Of a stretch of DNA of 64,000 bases, positions 25,800-34,435 are shown in pieces (positions within the stretch are counted from its first letter, which is position 1; the number at the start of each line of letters is the position of its first letter). Below the pieces are notes generated by a model. It was not told the DNA's origin. It was given only the letters and a program-made list of their open reading frames with translations, and did not search any database. Source of the DNA: Oscillospiraceae bacterium. GTDB taxonomy: Bacteria; Bacillota; Clostridia; Oscillospirales; Ruminococcaceae. The stretch is from positions 1-64,000 of the forward strand of contig JAAWDH010000005.1 of NCBI GenBank assembly GCA_022793675.1. The letters are read 5' to 3'. The position numbers and the translations under genes were made by a program.

Positions 25800-25839
25800 T
25801 CGCTTATGGGCGAAAAGAAACAGTAAGCCTATAAGAAGG

Positions 25840-25872
25840 CAGGCGATACCATTTCCGGTATCGCCTGTTTTT
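25840..25872. terminator. Rho-independent terminator between convergent units
   Basis: A perfect 11-bp stem (25840-25850 with 25857-25867, loop ATTTCC) is followed by five Ts on the plus strand, ending the flotillin unit. It overlaps the space after csoR, which ends at 25875, and may act in both directions, though the minus strand tail is less T-rich. Confidence 0.85.
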
Positions 25873-25874
25873 GT

Positions 25875-26144
25875 TTATCCAATCTTTTCCATGGCCTGCA
25901 TCAGCTCGTCAATCTTTTTCTCAATCAGCGCTTCGTCGCGGGAATCAAAAGATTCGCGGATACAGTGGGCAATATGGGCGCGCAGGATCTCCCGGTTTGC
26001 TTTGGAGAGCAGCGACTCCGCCGCCCGCAGCTGGGCCGAAATATCCATACAATAGCGGTCGTCGTCCATCATCCGCAGCACGCCGTCCAGCTGGCCGCGG
26101 GCGGTTTTTACAAGCCTTGCGACCGTTTCCTTGTCCGCTTTCAT
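25875..26144 (-). CDS. csoR: Copper-sensing repressor CsoR
   Basis: The 89-residue protein is a DUF156/CsoR-family repressor. C32, H57 and C61 keep exactly the spacing (25 and 4) of the Cu(I) ligands of mycobacterial CsoR, which favours copper over nickel or persulfide sensing. It follows copA by three bases in the same operon, and a matching operator lies at the copA promoter (28756-28779), giving an autoregulated circuit. Confidence 0.92.
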   Translation of the reverse strand: MKADKETVARLVKTARGQLDGVLRMMDDDRYCMDISAQLRAAESLLSKANREILRAHIAHCIRESFDSRDEALIEKKIDELMQAMEKIG

Positions 26145-26147
26145 CGC

Positions 26148-26354
26148 TTACTGGATGCCGGTTACTTCATAACCGGCGTCGGTCACAGCGGCGGCCAGCA
26201 CCTCGTCTGGCACTTCCTTCGACAAGGTCAGCATCGCTGTTTTCGTCTCCAAATTGACGGCAGCCATTACGCCGTCAATCGCGTTGAGCGCCTTTTCTAC
26301 CCGCCCGGAGCAGTGGGCGCACATCATCCCTTCAATGGTCATCGTTTTGTTCAT
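26148..26354 (-). CDS. copZ: Candidate free copper chaperone from an internal start in copA
   Basis: Within copA, in the same frame, an ATG (26352-26354) is preceded at eight bases by AAAGGAG, a ribosome binding site as good as any in the window. Translation from it would give a 68-residue CopZ-like protein with the MMCAHC copper site. The arrangement suggests a copZ gene that lost the stop codon between it and copA but kept its own start, so both the fused and the free forms may be made. Confidence 0.5.
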   Translation of the reverse strand: MNKTMTIEGMMCAHCSGRVEKALNAIDGVMAAVNLETKTAMLTLSKEVPDEVLAAAVTDAGYEVTGIQ

Positions 26355-28733
26355 TGTTTGTTCTCCTTTCATTTCTGCCGCAGTCTCCGGCCCTGCCGGG
26401 TCTGGGGCAGCGATGGTGATATTGGCAGCGGGGGCGGGCAAGGCTGCCTCCGCAGAAGCCACGTTTTTCCTTGGCTTATAAAACCGCAGCCGCAGGGCAT
26501 TGGTCACAACACAGACCGAGCTTAGGCTCATGGCTGCCGCCGCATAGATCGGGTTCAGCTTCAGGTTCAGCGAAGCATAGAACACCCCTGCCGCCAGCGG
26601 GATGCCGACGCTGTTGTAAAATAAGGCCCAAAACAGGTTCTGTTTGATATTGCGTATAACCGCCCGGCTTAAACGGATCATCGCCGGTACATCCCGCAGG
26701 TCGCTGCGCACCAGCACTACGTCTGCTGATTCGATGGCAACATCCGTGCCGGCCCCAATCGCAACCCCGATGTCAGCCCTAGCTAACGCTGGGGCGTCGT
26801 TGATGCCGTCGCCGACCATGGCAACCTGACGGCCTTTTTGCTGAAGCGCCGCCACATGGGATTCTTTATCCTGCGGCAGTACCTCGGCAATCGCGTTGGT
26901 TAAGCCCAGCTGTTTGCGGATAGCATCAGCTGTCGTGCGGTTGTCGCCCGTAAGCATCACTACCTCGACGCCCATTTCCTCCAGCTCGCGGATAGCTTCA
27001 GGGCTGGTCGCCCGGATAGGGTCGGCGGCAGCAATAATGCCCGCCAGCGTATTCCCTGCGGCAATATAAAGGGGCGTTTTGCCTTGGGCAGAAAGTTTTG
27101 CCGCCGACTTGTCCGCGCCGTCCAGCGGCACGCCGTATTCCCGCAGCAGCCGTTCGTTGCCGGCCAGCGCCTGCCGGCCGTCCAATTGGCCGCGGATACC
27201 CCTGCCGGGCAGCGTTTCGTAACCCTCGGCTTCTTTCAGCGCGAGGCCCTGTTCTTCCGCCAGCGTCAGCACGGCGTCCGCCAGCGGATGCTCCGATTGT
27301 TTTTCCAGCGACGCCGCCAGCGTCAGCAGTTCTTGGGCAGAAAAGCCGTTCATCGGCATCAGGTCGGTGACCCGCGGACGGCCTTCGGTGATTGTGCCAG
27401 TTTTGTCCAATACCACTGTGTTGACCTTATGGGCTGTTTCCAGCGCCTCGGCAGACTTGATTAGGATACCGTTGCGGGCGCCTGTGCCGGTGCCGACCAT
27501 AATCGCCGTCGGCGTCGCAAGCCCCAGCGCGCAGGGGCAGGAGATGACCAGCACCGAAATCGCAATGTTCAGCGCAAAAGCGACGCTCTCGCCGGCAAAT
27601 AGCCAGGCAATCCCCGCCAGCAGTGCAATGCCGATGACCACCGGCACGAAAACGCCGCTGATTTTATCAGCCAGCCGGGCTATCGGGGCTTTGGAAGACG
27701 CGGCGTCTTCCATTAGCCGGATAATCTGGGAAAGGGTAGTGTCCTCGCCCACCTCTGTCGCCCTGAATTCCAGGTAGCCCGTCTTGCAGATCGCCGCTCC
27801 AGTGACCCGGCTGCCCGGCTCCTTCGCCACAGGCAGGCTTTCGCCGGTGAGGGCCGATTCGTCTACCGACGCCGTCCCTTTTTCCACCACGCCGTCCACC
27901 GGGATCGTCTGACCGGAGCGGATGACGATTAGGTCGCCCTTTTGCAGCTCTGCCGTCGGCACGTCTTTTTCCTCGCCGTCTACCAGTACTGACGCGGTCT
28001 GCGGCCGCAGCGCAATCAGTCCGGAAATCGCATCGGAGGTACGGGCTTTAGCCCTAGCCTCAAGGAATTTCCCTAATGTAATCAGCGTTAAGATCATGCC
28101 CGCCGATTCAAAGTAAAGGTCCATCGCCAGCTCATGGGCGCTGTGGAAGTCGCCGGCGGTAAGCGCATAACCCAGCCGGTACATCGAGATGATGCCGTAA
28201 AGCGCAGCAGAGGCCGAGCCGATGGCAATCAGCGAATCCATGTTGGGCGCGCCGCGGAACAGCGTCATAAAGCCGTTTTTGAACGTCTTCATATTTAAAA
28301 AAATAATCGGAATTAACAGCAGGAGCTGGGTCAACGCCAGCGTCAAGATATTTTTGTCGCCTAGCAGAAACCCCGGCAGCGGCCAGTGGAACATATGCCC
28401 CATACAGATGTAAAAGAGTGGGGCTGCAAATATAGCTGAACCGATTAGGCGCTGCTTCATCGCTGCAAGCTCGTCTTTGCCGCCCGCTTTTTCAACAGAG
28501 GGGGGCCCTTTTGCGCCGCTGTCAGCAAGGGAGGCCCCATAGCCGGATTTTTCCACAGCGTCAATCAAAACGTCGGCGCTGACAGCGCCCTCGTCAAACT
28601 CGACCGCGGCAGAATTAGTCATCAGGCTCACCGCGGCGGAAGAAACGCCAGGGGTTTTTTGGAGCGCCTTTTCCACATGGGCCGAACAGGCCGAGCAGGT
28701 CATGCCGGTAATATCTAATTTAACCTTTGACAT
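26148..28733 (-). CDS. copA: Copper-exporting P-type ATPase with C-terminal CopZ-like domain
   Basis: CopA pumps Cu(I) out of the cell. From the ATG at 28733 the protein has 861 residues: an N-terminal metal-binding domain (GMTCSACSAHVEKAL), membrane helices, the actuator TGES motif, the copper-binding SCPCALGLATP, DKTGTITEG with the phosphorylated Asp, SEHPLADAV, and GDGINDAPALARADIG. Unusually, a second metal-binding domain (MMCAHCSGRVEKAL) is fused at the C-terminus through an Ala/Pro linker. A GTG at 28745 could add four residues, but the ribosome binding site almost touches it. Cotranscribed with csoR. Confidence 0.93.
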   Translation of the reverse strand: MSKVKLDITGMTCSACSAHVEKALQKTPGVSSAAVSLMTNSAAVEFDEGAVSADVLIDAVEKSGYGASLADSGAKGPPSVEKAGGKDELAAMKQRLIGSAIFAAPLFYICMGHMFHWPLPGFLLGDKNILTLALTQLLLLIPIIFLNMKTFKNGFMTLFRGAPNMDSLIAIGSASAALYGIISMYRLGYALTAGDFHSAHELAMDLYFESAGMILTLITLGKFLEARAKARTSDAISGLIALRPQTASVLVDGEEKDVPTAELQKGDLIVIRSGQTIPVDGVVEKGTASVDESALTGESLPVAKEPGSRVTGAAICKTGYLEFRATEVGEDTTLSQIIRLMEDAASSKAPIARLADKISGVFVPVVIGIALLAGIAWLFAGESVAFALNIAISVLVISCPCALGLATPTAIMVGTGTGARNGILIKSAEALETAHKVNTVVLDKTGTITEGRPRVTDLMPMNGFSAQELLTLAASLEKQSEHPLADAVLTLAEEQGLALKEAEGYETLPGRGIRGQLDGRQALAGNERLLREYGVPLDGADKSAAKLSAQGKTPLYIAAGNTLAGIIAAADPIRATSPEAIRELEEMGVEVVMLTGDNRTTADAIRKQLGLTNAIAEVLPQDKESHVAALQQKGRQVAMVGDGINDAPALARADIGVAIGAGTDVAIESADVVLVRSDLRDVPAMIRLSRAVIRNIKQNLFWALFYNSVGIPLAAGVFYASLNLKLNPIYAAAAMSLSSVCVVTNALRLRFYKPRKNVASAEAALPAPAANITIAAPDPAGPETAAEMKGEQTMNKTMTIEGMMCAHCSGRVEKALNAIDGVMAAVNLETKTAMLTLSKEVPDEVLAAAVTDAGYEVTGIQ

Positions 28734-28755
28734 AAGAATGAACACATCCTTTCCT

Positions 28756-28779
28756 ATACCCCCCGGGGGTGGGGTGTAT
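28756..28779. promoter_or_regulatory. CsoR operator
   Basis: A 24-base G/C-rich inverted repeat with ATACCCCCC on one side and GGGGTGTAT on the other, like known CsoR boxes. It lies just downstream of the copA -10 box, where bound CsoR would block transcription. Confidence 0.82.
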
Positions 28780-28783
28780 CTCT

Positions 28784-28812
28784 ATGATAACATATTTCCG
28801 CCAATCTGTCAA
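28784..28812 (-). promoter_or_regulatory. Promoter of copA-csoR
   Basis: On the minus strand a perfect TTGACA (28807-28812), a 17-bp spacer and TATCAT (28784-28789). The CsoR operator begins four bases further downstream. Confidence 0.82.
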
Positions 28813-29129
28813 TACTAAAATTTTCGTAGCCCTGCCAACGCAGCTTAAAAACTTAAGGCTTGCCTAAGATTGTTAAGGAAAAAGTATGACTCAATTTTTT
28901 CAAAAAATCGCAGGATCCAATGAGAAGCTGGTTCTCTGGCCGCCTTCCGCAGAGGGCGAAATTTATACTCCCATACCCCTATTCTCCCTATAGCTTCAAA
29001 AACTATGCAGGCTACCAGATGCAAGACCCATAAACCTGAAAAAAGTCAAAAATAAAGCAAGGAATCGCAGCAGGGTGATGAAAACTGTTGCTAATTCTCT
29101 GCAAAAAAGAGAAATTTCTTCGATTCCCC
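28813..29129 (+). other. Stretch between copA and pyrH without a clear gene
   Basis: This AT-richer stretch holds a 35-codon frame (28886-28993, ATG 35 residues long, leader TAAGGAAAAAGT) whose middle (EKLVLWPPSAEGEIYTPIP) faintly recalls PTS glucose IIA proteins, too weak to call. It also holds a foldable segment: GGAATCG (29061-29067) pairs with CGATTCC (29121-29127) and encloses two hairpins (CAGCAG/CTGTTG at 29068-29090 and TTCTCT/AGAGAA at 29095-29113). No known RNA family is recognised. Confidence 0.35.
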
Positions 29130-29158
29130 TTTACTTTATCGGAAATATCATGTAAAAT
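29130..29158 (+). promoter_or_regulatory. Promoter of the pyrH-frr gene block
   Basis: TTTACT (29130-29135), 17 bp, TAAAAT (29153-29158), 41 bases before the pyrH start. Confidence 0.6.
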
Positions 29159-29199
29159 AGAGGATGATAGACTGGCGAATTCAAGGTGAGGTGCAAATT

Positions 29200-29910
29200 A
29201 TGGAGCTTCAATATAAGCGGATCCTTTTGAAACTCAGCGGCGAGGCTTTGGCGGGCAGCCGCAAATTCGGGCTGGACTACGAAGTCATTATGCCCATCTG
29301 CCGTGCCATCAAGGAGTGCGCCGACTTAGGGGTGCAGGTGGCAGTCGTCGTGGGCGGCGGCAACTTCTGGCGCGGCCGCAGCAGCGGGGCGATGGACCGT
29401 ACCCGGGCCGATCATATCGGGATGCTGGGGACGACAATGAACGCACTGGCGGTGGCGGATGCTTTAGAGGAAATCGGGGCCGATGTCCGGGTGCAGACGG
29501 CTATTTCGATGCAGCAGGTCGCCGAACCCTATATCCGCAACCGAGCGGTGCGGCATCTGGAAAAGGGGAGAATCGTTATTTTCGGCTGCGGTACAGGCAA
29601 CCCTTTCTTTTCCACCGACACAGCTGCTTCCCTGCGGGCGGCGGAAATCGAAGCTGATATCGTCCTTAAAGCGACAATGGTAGACGGCATCTATGACAAA
29701 GACCCCCATAAGTTCCCCGATGCAGTGCGCTATGACAGCCTGACCATCAGCGATGTGCTGGCGCGCAAGCTGCAGGTGGTGGACGCCACGGCAGCGGCGA
29801 TGTGTCGGGACAATAAGCTCCCGCTGCTGGTATTTGACCTGTCGCAGCCGCAGAATATCGTCGCGGCTGTAACGGGCGAGAAGATCGGAACGCTGGTTTT
29901 GCCCGAATGA
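29200..29910 (+). CDS. pyrH: UMP kinase
   Basis: Bacterial UMP kinase of the amino-acid-kinase fold makes UDP. The 236 residues contain [36 protein letters not shown] and [19 protein letters not shown]. The ATG at 29200 follows AAGGTGAGG. It heads the conserved order pyrH-frr-uppS-cdsA-dxr-rseP-ispG-polC. rpsB and tsf, often upstream, are absent here. Confidence 0.96.
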   Translation: MELQYKRILLKLSGEALAGSRKFGLDYEVIMPICRAIKECADLGVQVAVVVGGGNFWRGRSSGAMDRTRADHIGMLGTTMNALAVADALEEIGADVRVQTAISMQQVAEPYIRNRAVRHLEKGRIVIFGCGTGNPFFSTDTAASLRAAEIEADIVLKATMVDGIYDKDPHKFPDAVRYDSLTISDVLARKLQVVDATAAAMCRDNKLPLLVFDLSQPQNIVAAVTGEKIGTLVLPE

Positions 29911-29963
29911 CTCTGTCTTGGACAATATAAACCCCAATAACCTTTGAAAGGACTTGCGTGACT

Positions 29964-30518
29964 ATGAAAGAGCAGATCAAAAAAGCGGAAGAGAAAATGA
30001 AGAAGACCCTTAGTGTCCTGTCGGCCGATTTTGCAGCAGTCCGTGCGGGCCGCGCCAACCCGGCGGTGCTGGACAAGATCCAGGTGGACTACTACGGCAC
30101 CCCCACGCCCATCCAGCAGATGGCGGCTGTCTCCGTGCCGGAAGCTCGGATCCTGATGATCCAGCCTTGGGACAAGTCTACCCTCAAAGCCATTGAAAAG
30201 GCAATCCTCGCCTCCGATCTGGGTATCAATCCCAACAACGACGGCACCGCAATCCGTCTGGCATTCCCGCCCCTGACGGCAGAGCGCCGCGCCGACTTAG
30301 CTAAGGAAATTGGCAAGATGGGCGAGGAATCCAAGGTGGCCCTGCGTTCAATCCGCCGCGATGCCATTGATAAGATCAAAGCGATGAAAAAAGCTGGCGA
30401 CCTCACCGAAGACGACGTCAAGGACGGCGAAAAGAAAATCCAGAAACTTACCGACGATTACTGCAAAAAGGCCGACGAGATGACTGACGCCAAAAAGAAG
30501 GAGATCCAGGAAATCTGA
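29964..30518 (+). CDS. frr: Ribosome recycling factor
   Basis: RRF splits post-termination ribosomes with EF-G. The 184 residues have the family segments VRAGRANPAVLDKIQVDYYG and DLGINPNNDGTAIRLAFPPL. Two starts are possible: the ATG at 29964 and a GTG two codons earlier, which is closer to the AAAGGA. Confidence 0.96.
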   Translation: MKEQIKKAEEKMKKTLSVLSADFAAVRAGRANPAVLDKIQVDYYGTPTPIQQMAAVSVPEARILMIQPWDKSTLKAIEKAILASDLGINPNNDGTAIRLAFPPLTAERRADLAKEIGKMGEESKVALRSIRRDAIDKIKAMKKAGDLTEDDVKDGEKKIQKLTDDYCKKADEMTDAKKKEIQEI

Positions 30519-30519
30519 T

Positions 30520-31227
30520 ATGGACAGCGCAAAACTGCCTGCCCATGTGGGCATTATTATGGACGGCAACGGGCGCTGGGCCAAAAAGCGGGGGCTGCCC
30601 CGGATGCTGGGGCACCGGGCGGGCGCGGCTACTTTTAAGGAGATCGCCCGTTATGCCAATAAAATCGGCATTCGCTACCTGACCGCTTATGTACTGTCCA
30701 CCGAGAACTGGAAACGCCCCAAGGAAGAGATTGACGCGCTGATTGGGCTGCTGCGCGACTATCTGGACGAAATGGACGGCTATGCCAAGGAAAATATCCG
30801 CGTCCGTTTTTTGGGCGACCGGTCGGTTTTTGATGCAGACATCCAGGCCAAGATGCGCCGTGCGGAGGAGAAAAGCGCTTCCGCTACGGGGCTGAACCTG
30901 TCGCTGGCAGTCAACTATGGCGGCCGGGCAGAGCTGACGCAGGCTGCCCGACGGATTGCTGCGGACGCTGCGGCGGGGAAACTTTCCCCAGAGGCGCTGG
31001 ACGAGGGGATGCTGAGCCGTTACCTCTATACGGCGGATCTGCCCGACGTCGATCTAGTTATCCGTCCCAGCGGAGAATACAGGCTTTCCAATTTTCTGCT
31101 CTGGCAGACGGCCTATGCCGAATACGTTTTTATGGATGAGGTGCTCTGGCCAGACTTCAAGCCCGCCGTGATGGACCGGGCGCTGAAGGAATACGCCGGC
31201 CGCAGCCGCCGGTTCGGCGGGATTTAG
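30520..31227 (+). CDS. uppS: Isoprenyl transferase (undecaprenyl diphosphate synthase)
   Basis: UppS extends farnesyl diphosphate with isopentenyl units to the C55 carrier of cell-wall synthesis. The 235 residues begin with HVGIIMDGNGRWAKKRG (catalytic D15) and end with the RPSGEYRLSNFLLWQ and YAEYVF segments. The ATG lies one base after the frr stop. Confidence 0.96.
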   Translation: MDSAKLPAHVGIIMDGNGRWAKKRGLPRMLGHRAGAATFKEIARYANKIGIRYLTAYVLSTENWKRPKEEIDALIGLLRDYLDEMDGYAKENIRVRFLGDRSVFDADIQAKMRRAEEKSASATGLNLSLAVNYGGRAELTQAARRIAADAAAGKLSPEALDEGMLSRYLYTADLPDVDLVIRPSGEYRLSNFLLWQTAYAEYVFMDEVLWPDFKPAVMDRALKEYAGRSRRFGGI

Positions 31228-31246
31228 GTTTGAAGGGAGTGCGTTC

Positions 31247-32077
31247 ATGAAACAGCGCGCGATAACTGCCGTAGTGGCCTTATCTGTTTTGGCGGTGGTT
31301 CTATTCCTATACAATACGATTTTTTTCAACATTGCTATTGCACTAGTTGGGATGACGGCGGTTTTTGAGCTGCTGCATCCTACCGGCTATGTCAAATCCA
31401 AGCTGGTGTTGGCATTCTCGCTGGTCTACGCCTTTATTGTGCCATTTTTCAGCACAATGGAGATGCCGGGCCTGCAGATTTGGGTTTCGCTGGGCTATTT
31501 TGGGGCGTTGTTTGCAGTGCTGCTGGGGAGCAAGCTGCAGGTGCGGTTTGAGGAAATCACGACGGCCTTTTTCATCTCGCTGGTAACGCCGATCGCCCTA
31601 GCCATTGTGGTGCTAATGAGGGACCGTTATACCCACGGCCTTTTCTACACCTTCCTTATTTGCATTGCCGCCTGGATTTCGGATACAGCCGCTTATTTTA
31701 CCGGCCGGTTTTTCGGCAGGCATAAGCTTGCCCCGGTGATCAGCCCTAAGAAAACGGTCGAAGGCGCTATTGGCGGCGTGGCGGCAGGCGCAGTGTTTTT
31801 CCTGCTTAGCTGCATCGGCTATCAGCAGATTATGGCATACTTTTACGATACCCAGATTATAATAATATGGTACCGCGCCATTTGGGTGGGGATGTTCTGC
31901 TCGGCGATGGGGGTTGTCGGCGACCTGATGGCCTCGGTGGTCAAAAGGCAGACCAACCTGAAGGATTTCGGGAAAATCATGCCAGGTCATGGCGGCGTCA
32001 TGGACCGTTTTGACAGCTTTTTATTTGTTGCGCCGACCCTTTACCTGACTATCCAGTTTTTCCCGATCATCTGCTGA
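31247..32077 (+). CDS. cdsA: Phosphatidate cytidylyltransferase
   Basis: CdsA makes CDP-diacylglycerol for phospholipid synthesis. The 276 residues form about seven membrane helices, with ISDTAAYFTGRFFG and the C-terminal signature VVKRQTNLKDFGKIMPGHGG. The ATG follows GAAGGGAG. Confidence 0.95.
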   Translation: MKQRAITAVVALSVLAVVLFLYNTIFFNIAIALVGMTAVFELLHPTGYVKSKLVLAFSLVYAFIVPFFSTMEMPGLQIWVSLGYFGALFAVLLGSKLQVRFEEITTAFFISLVTPIALAIVVLMRDRYTHGLFYTFLICIAAWISDTAAYFTGRFFGRHKLAPVISPKKTVEGAIGGVAAGAVFFLLSCIGYQQIMAYFYDTQIIIIWYRAIWVGMFCSAMGVVGDLMASVVKRQTNLKDFGKIMPGHGGVMDRFDSFLFVAPTLYLTIQFFPIIC

Positions 32078-32172
32078 ATTCCCTCCCTTGCCCCGGGCGG
32101 CCGCTGCATTCCGGCGGCGTCTGGGGCTGTTTCTGCATTTTTACAGTAAATTTGTACAAAAGGTCGGATTCT

Positions 32173-33312
32173 ATGAAAAAAATCACCATTTTAGGTTCTA
32201 CTGGCTCCATTGGCACGCAGGCGCTGGATGTCTGTAAAGCAAACGACTTTACAGTGTATGGGCTGGCGGCGCTGCAAAACGAGGCCAAACTGGAAGCCCA
32301 GGCGCGGGCCTTTCTGCCCAAGGTGGTCTGTATTTTTGATGAAAGCCATTATCAAAGCATGAAGGCGCGTTTAGCGGATCTGGATATTCAGGTCGTCGCC
32401 GGCATGGAGGGCCTTTGCGGGTTGGCGGCTGATCTAGAAGGCGGGATGGTGCTTAACGCAGTGATGGGGATGGTCGGGCTGCAGCCCACTCTTGCCGCGA
32501 TTGAAGCAGGCAAGGATGTCGCACTAGCCAACAAAGAGACATTGGTTACTGGCGGCGAACTGGTCATGGCAAAAGCAAAGGAAAAAGGCGTGCAGATTTT
32601 ACCGGTGGACAGCGAGCATTCGGCGATTTTCCAGTGCTTAAACGGCAGCCGCCATTGCCGCATCGAAAAGATTCTGCTGACTGCTTCTGGCGGGCCGTTT
32701 TATGGCTGGAGCAGGGAAGCGTTGGAAAAAGCGACGCCGGCAGCGGCACTGAAGCACCCCAACTGGTCGATGGGCCAAAAAATCACGGTTGATTCGGCAA
32801 CGCTGATGAATAAGGGCTTGGAAATCATCGAAGCGGTGCACCTGTTTGGGGTGAAGCCGGCGCAGATTGAGGTGGTGGTCCACCGGGAGAGCGTGATCCA
32901 TTCGGCGGTGGAGTTTGAGGACGGTTCGGTTATCGCCCAGCTGGGCGCGCCCGATATGCGGCTGCCAATCCAGTACGCGCTGACCTATCCGGAGCGTACA
33001 GCCTGCCCGGCGAAACGCCTGAGTTTAACCGATTATGGGACGCTTACTTTTGCAAAGCCGGATGCGGCAACTTTTGCTTGCCTTTCGGCAGCCGCTGAGG
33101 CTATCCGCCGCGGCGGACTTTACCCCACGCTGGTCAACTGCGTCAACGAGGCGCTGGTACCGCTTTTCTTAGCAGGAAAGGTTGGCTTTTTGCAGATTGG
33201 CGAGCTGGTAAACGAAGCGCTGTCGCTTAACGGCAGCGGCGAGGTGACGCTTGGGCGAATTCTGGCTGCCGAAAAGGAAGCACAGGAATTTGTCAACCGG
33301 CGCGTCTTTTGA
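32173..33312 (+). CDS. dxr: 1-deoxy-D-xylulose-5-phosphate reductoisomerase
   Basis: Dxr converts DXP to MEP with NADPH. The 379 residues show the nucleotide-binding start ITILGSTGSIGTQALDV, ALANKETLV, PVDSEHSAIFQCL and LMNKGLEIIEAVHLFG. The ATG at 32173 (AAAAGG nine bases upstream) is preferred over one at 32152. The stop codon lies inside repeat copy F (33307-33352), so the last residues may have been reshaped by the repeat. Confidence 0.95.
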   Translation: MKKITILGSTGSIGTQALDVCKANDFTVYGLAALQNEAKLEAQARAFLPKVVCIFDESHYQSMKARLADLDIQVVAGMEGLCGLAADLEGGMVLNAVMGMVGLQPTLAAIEAGKDVALANKETLVTGGELVMAKAKEKGVQILPVDSEHSAIFQCLNGSRHCRIEKILLTASGGPFYGWSREALEKATPAAALKHPNWSMGQKITVDSATLMNKGLEIIEAVHLFGVKPAQIEVVVHRESVIHSAVEFEDGSVIAQLGAPDMRLPIQYALTYPERTACPAKRLSLTDYGTLTFAKPDAATFACLSAAAEAIRRGGLYPTLVNCVNEALVPLFLAGKVGFLQIGELVNEALSLNGSGEVTLGRILAAEKEAQEFVNRRVF

Positions 33313-33352
33313 CGCTTTCTGAAAAGAAGCGCAAACTTGGTAAAGCTAAACG
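33307..33352 (-). repeat. Intergenic repeat, partial copy F
   Basis: Read on the minus strand it matches the right part of copy B: GTTTAGCTTT, a gap of a few changes, then GCTTCTTTTCAGAAAGCG followed by TCAAAA as in copy A. The dxr stop codon (33310-33312) lies within it and the rseP leader follows. The left half with GACGCAGTAGG is missing. Confidence 0.65.
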
Positions 33353-33398
33353 CGCGGGGGCTGTTTGCCTTGTTATTTTATTGGAGAAGGGGAAGCCG

Positions 33399-34412
33399 AT
33401 GGGAAATATTGTGACGACTCTGATTATTTTCGCTGTTATCATTATCATCCACGAGCTGGGGCATTTTACCGCCGCCAAGCTAAGCGGCGTCCGGGTCAAC
33501 GAATTTTCGCTGGGGATGGGGCCGGCGCTGCTGCGGCTGGGCAAGGGGGAGACCCAGTATGTCTTGCGCGCTTTCCCAATCGGCGGCGCTGTGAGTATGG
33601 AAGGGGAAGACGACCAGTCGGCAGACGGGCGGGCCTTCTGCAACAAGCCGCTGCCGCCGCGGATTATCATCATTGTCGCGGGAGCGCTGATGAATTTATT
33701 GCTGGGGTTTGCGATTCTGGTTGGCGTTACGATGAACGGCAATTATGTGGCCAGCAATACGATTGCCCAGTTTGAGGAAAACGCTGCGACTGCCCAAAGC
33801 GGCTTGCAGGCGGGGGATACCATCCTGCGGATCAATGGGCGCTCGGTCTGGGTAGAAAGCGATATTGTCTATGAGCTGACCCGCGACGAGGATGGCGTTG
33901 TTGATATGCTGGTGCGCCGGGGCGGGGAAAACCTCATACTGCGGGGGGTAGCTTTCGATTTTAGGGAACAGGCGCTGGTCATCGATTTTAAGGTGCAGGC
34001 CCAGCCCAAGACTTTTGGGACCGTGCTTGGCTATGCTGGGCGCAAAACTGCTTCAATTGCGCGGATTGTCTGGCTGTCGCTGGGAGATCTGCTGACTGGG
34101 CGGGCGTCGGTCCATGACCTGGCCGGTCCGATTGGCATGACGCAGGTCGTGGGGCAGGTGCGCAAAATCGGCTGGGCGAGCCTATTCACGCTGGCGGCGT
34201 TTATCTCCATCAACGTTGGGGTGTTCAATCTGCTGCCGATCCCGGCGCTGGACGGCGGGCGGCTGGTATTTTTGCTGATTGAGGCGGTGCGGCGCGGCAA
34301 AAGGATCAACCCAGAGCACGAGGCTTACGTCCATATGGCGGGTTTTGCGGCGGTTATCCTGCTGATGGTTTTTGTGACTTTTAACGATATTATGGGGCTG
34401 TTCGGCCGGTGA
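33399..34412 (+). CDS. rseP: RIP metalloprotease (site-2 protease)
   Basis: The 337-residue membrane protease cleaves substrates within the membrane. It has the zinc motif HELGH at 18-22, a PDZ domain (~115-190, with LQAGDTILRINGRSV) and the C-terminal FNLLPIPALDGGRL. The ATG at 33399 follows GAGAAGGGG. The longer frame upstream runs through repeat copy F. Confidence 0.94.
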   Translation: MGNIVTTLIIFAVIIIIHELGHFTAAKLSGVRVNEFSLGMGPALLRLGKGETQYVLRAFPIGGAVSMEGEDDQSADGRAFCNKPLPPRIIIIVAGALMNLLLGFAILVGVTMNGNYVASNTIAQFEENAATAQSGLQAGDTILRINGRSVWVESDIVYELTRDEDGVVDMLVRRGGENLILRGVAFDFREQALVIDFKVQAQPKTFGTVLGYAGRKTASIARIVWLSLGDLLTGRASVHDLAGPIGMTQVVGQVRKIGWASLFTLAAFISINVGVFNLLPIPALDGGRLVFLLIEAVRRGKRINPEHEAYVHMAGFAAVILLMVFVTFNDIMGLFGR

Positions 34413-34435
34413 CGCTGCCCCCAAAGGAGCATATT

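Noticed and set aside
28886..28993. 35-codon frame as a PTS glucose IIA gene
   Set aside because: Resemblance is limited to a few residues and the rest of the domain is absent; kept only as a note.
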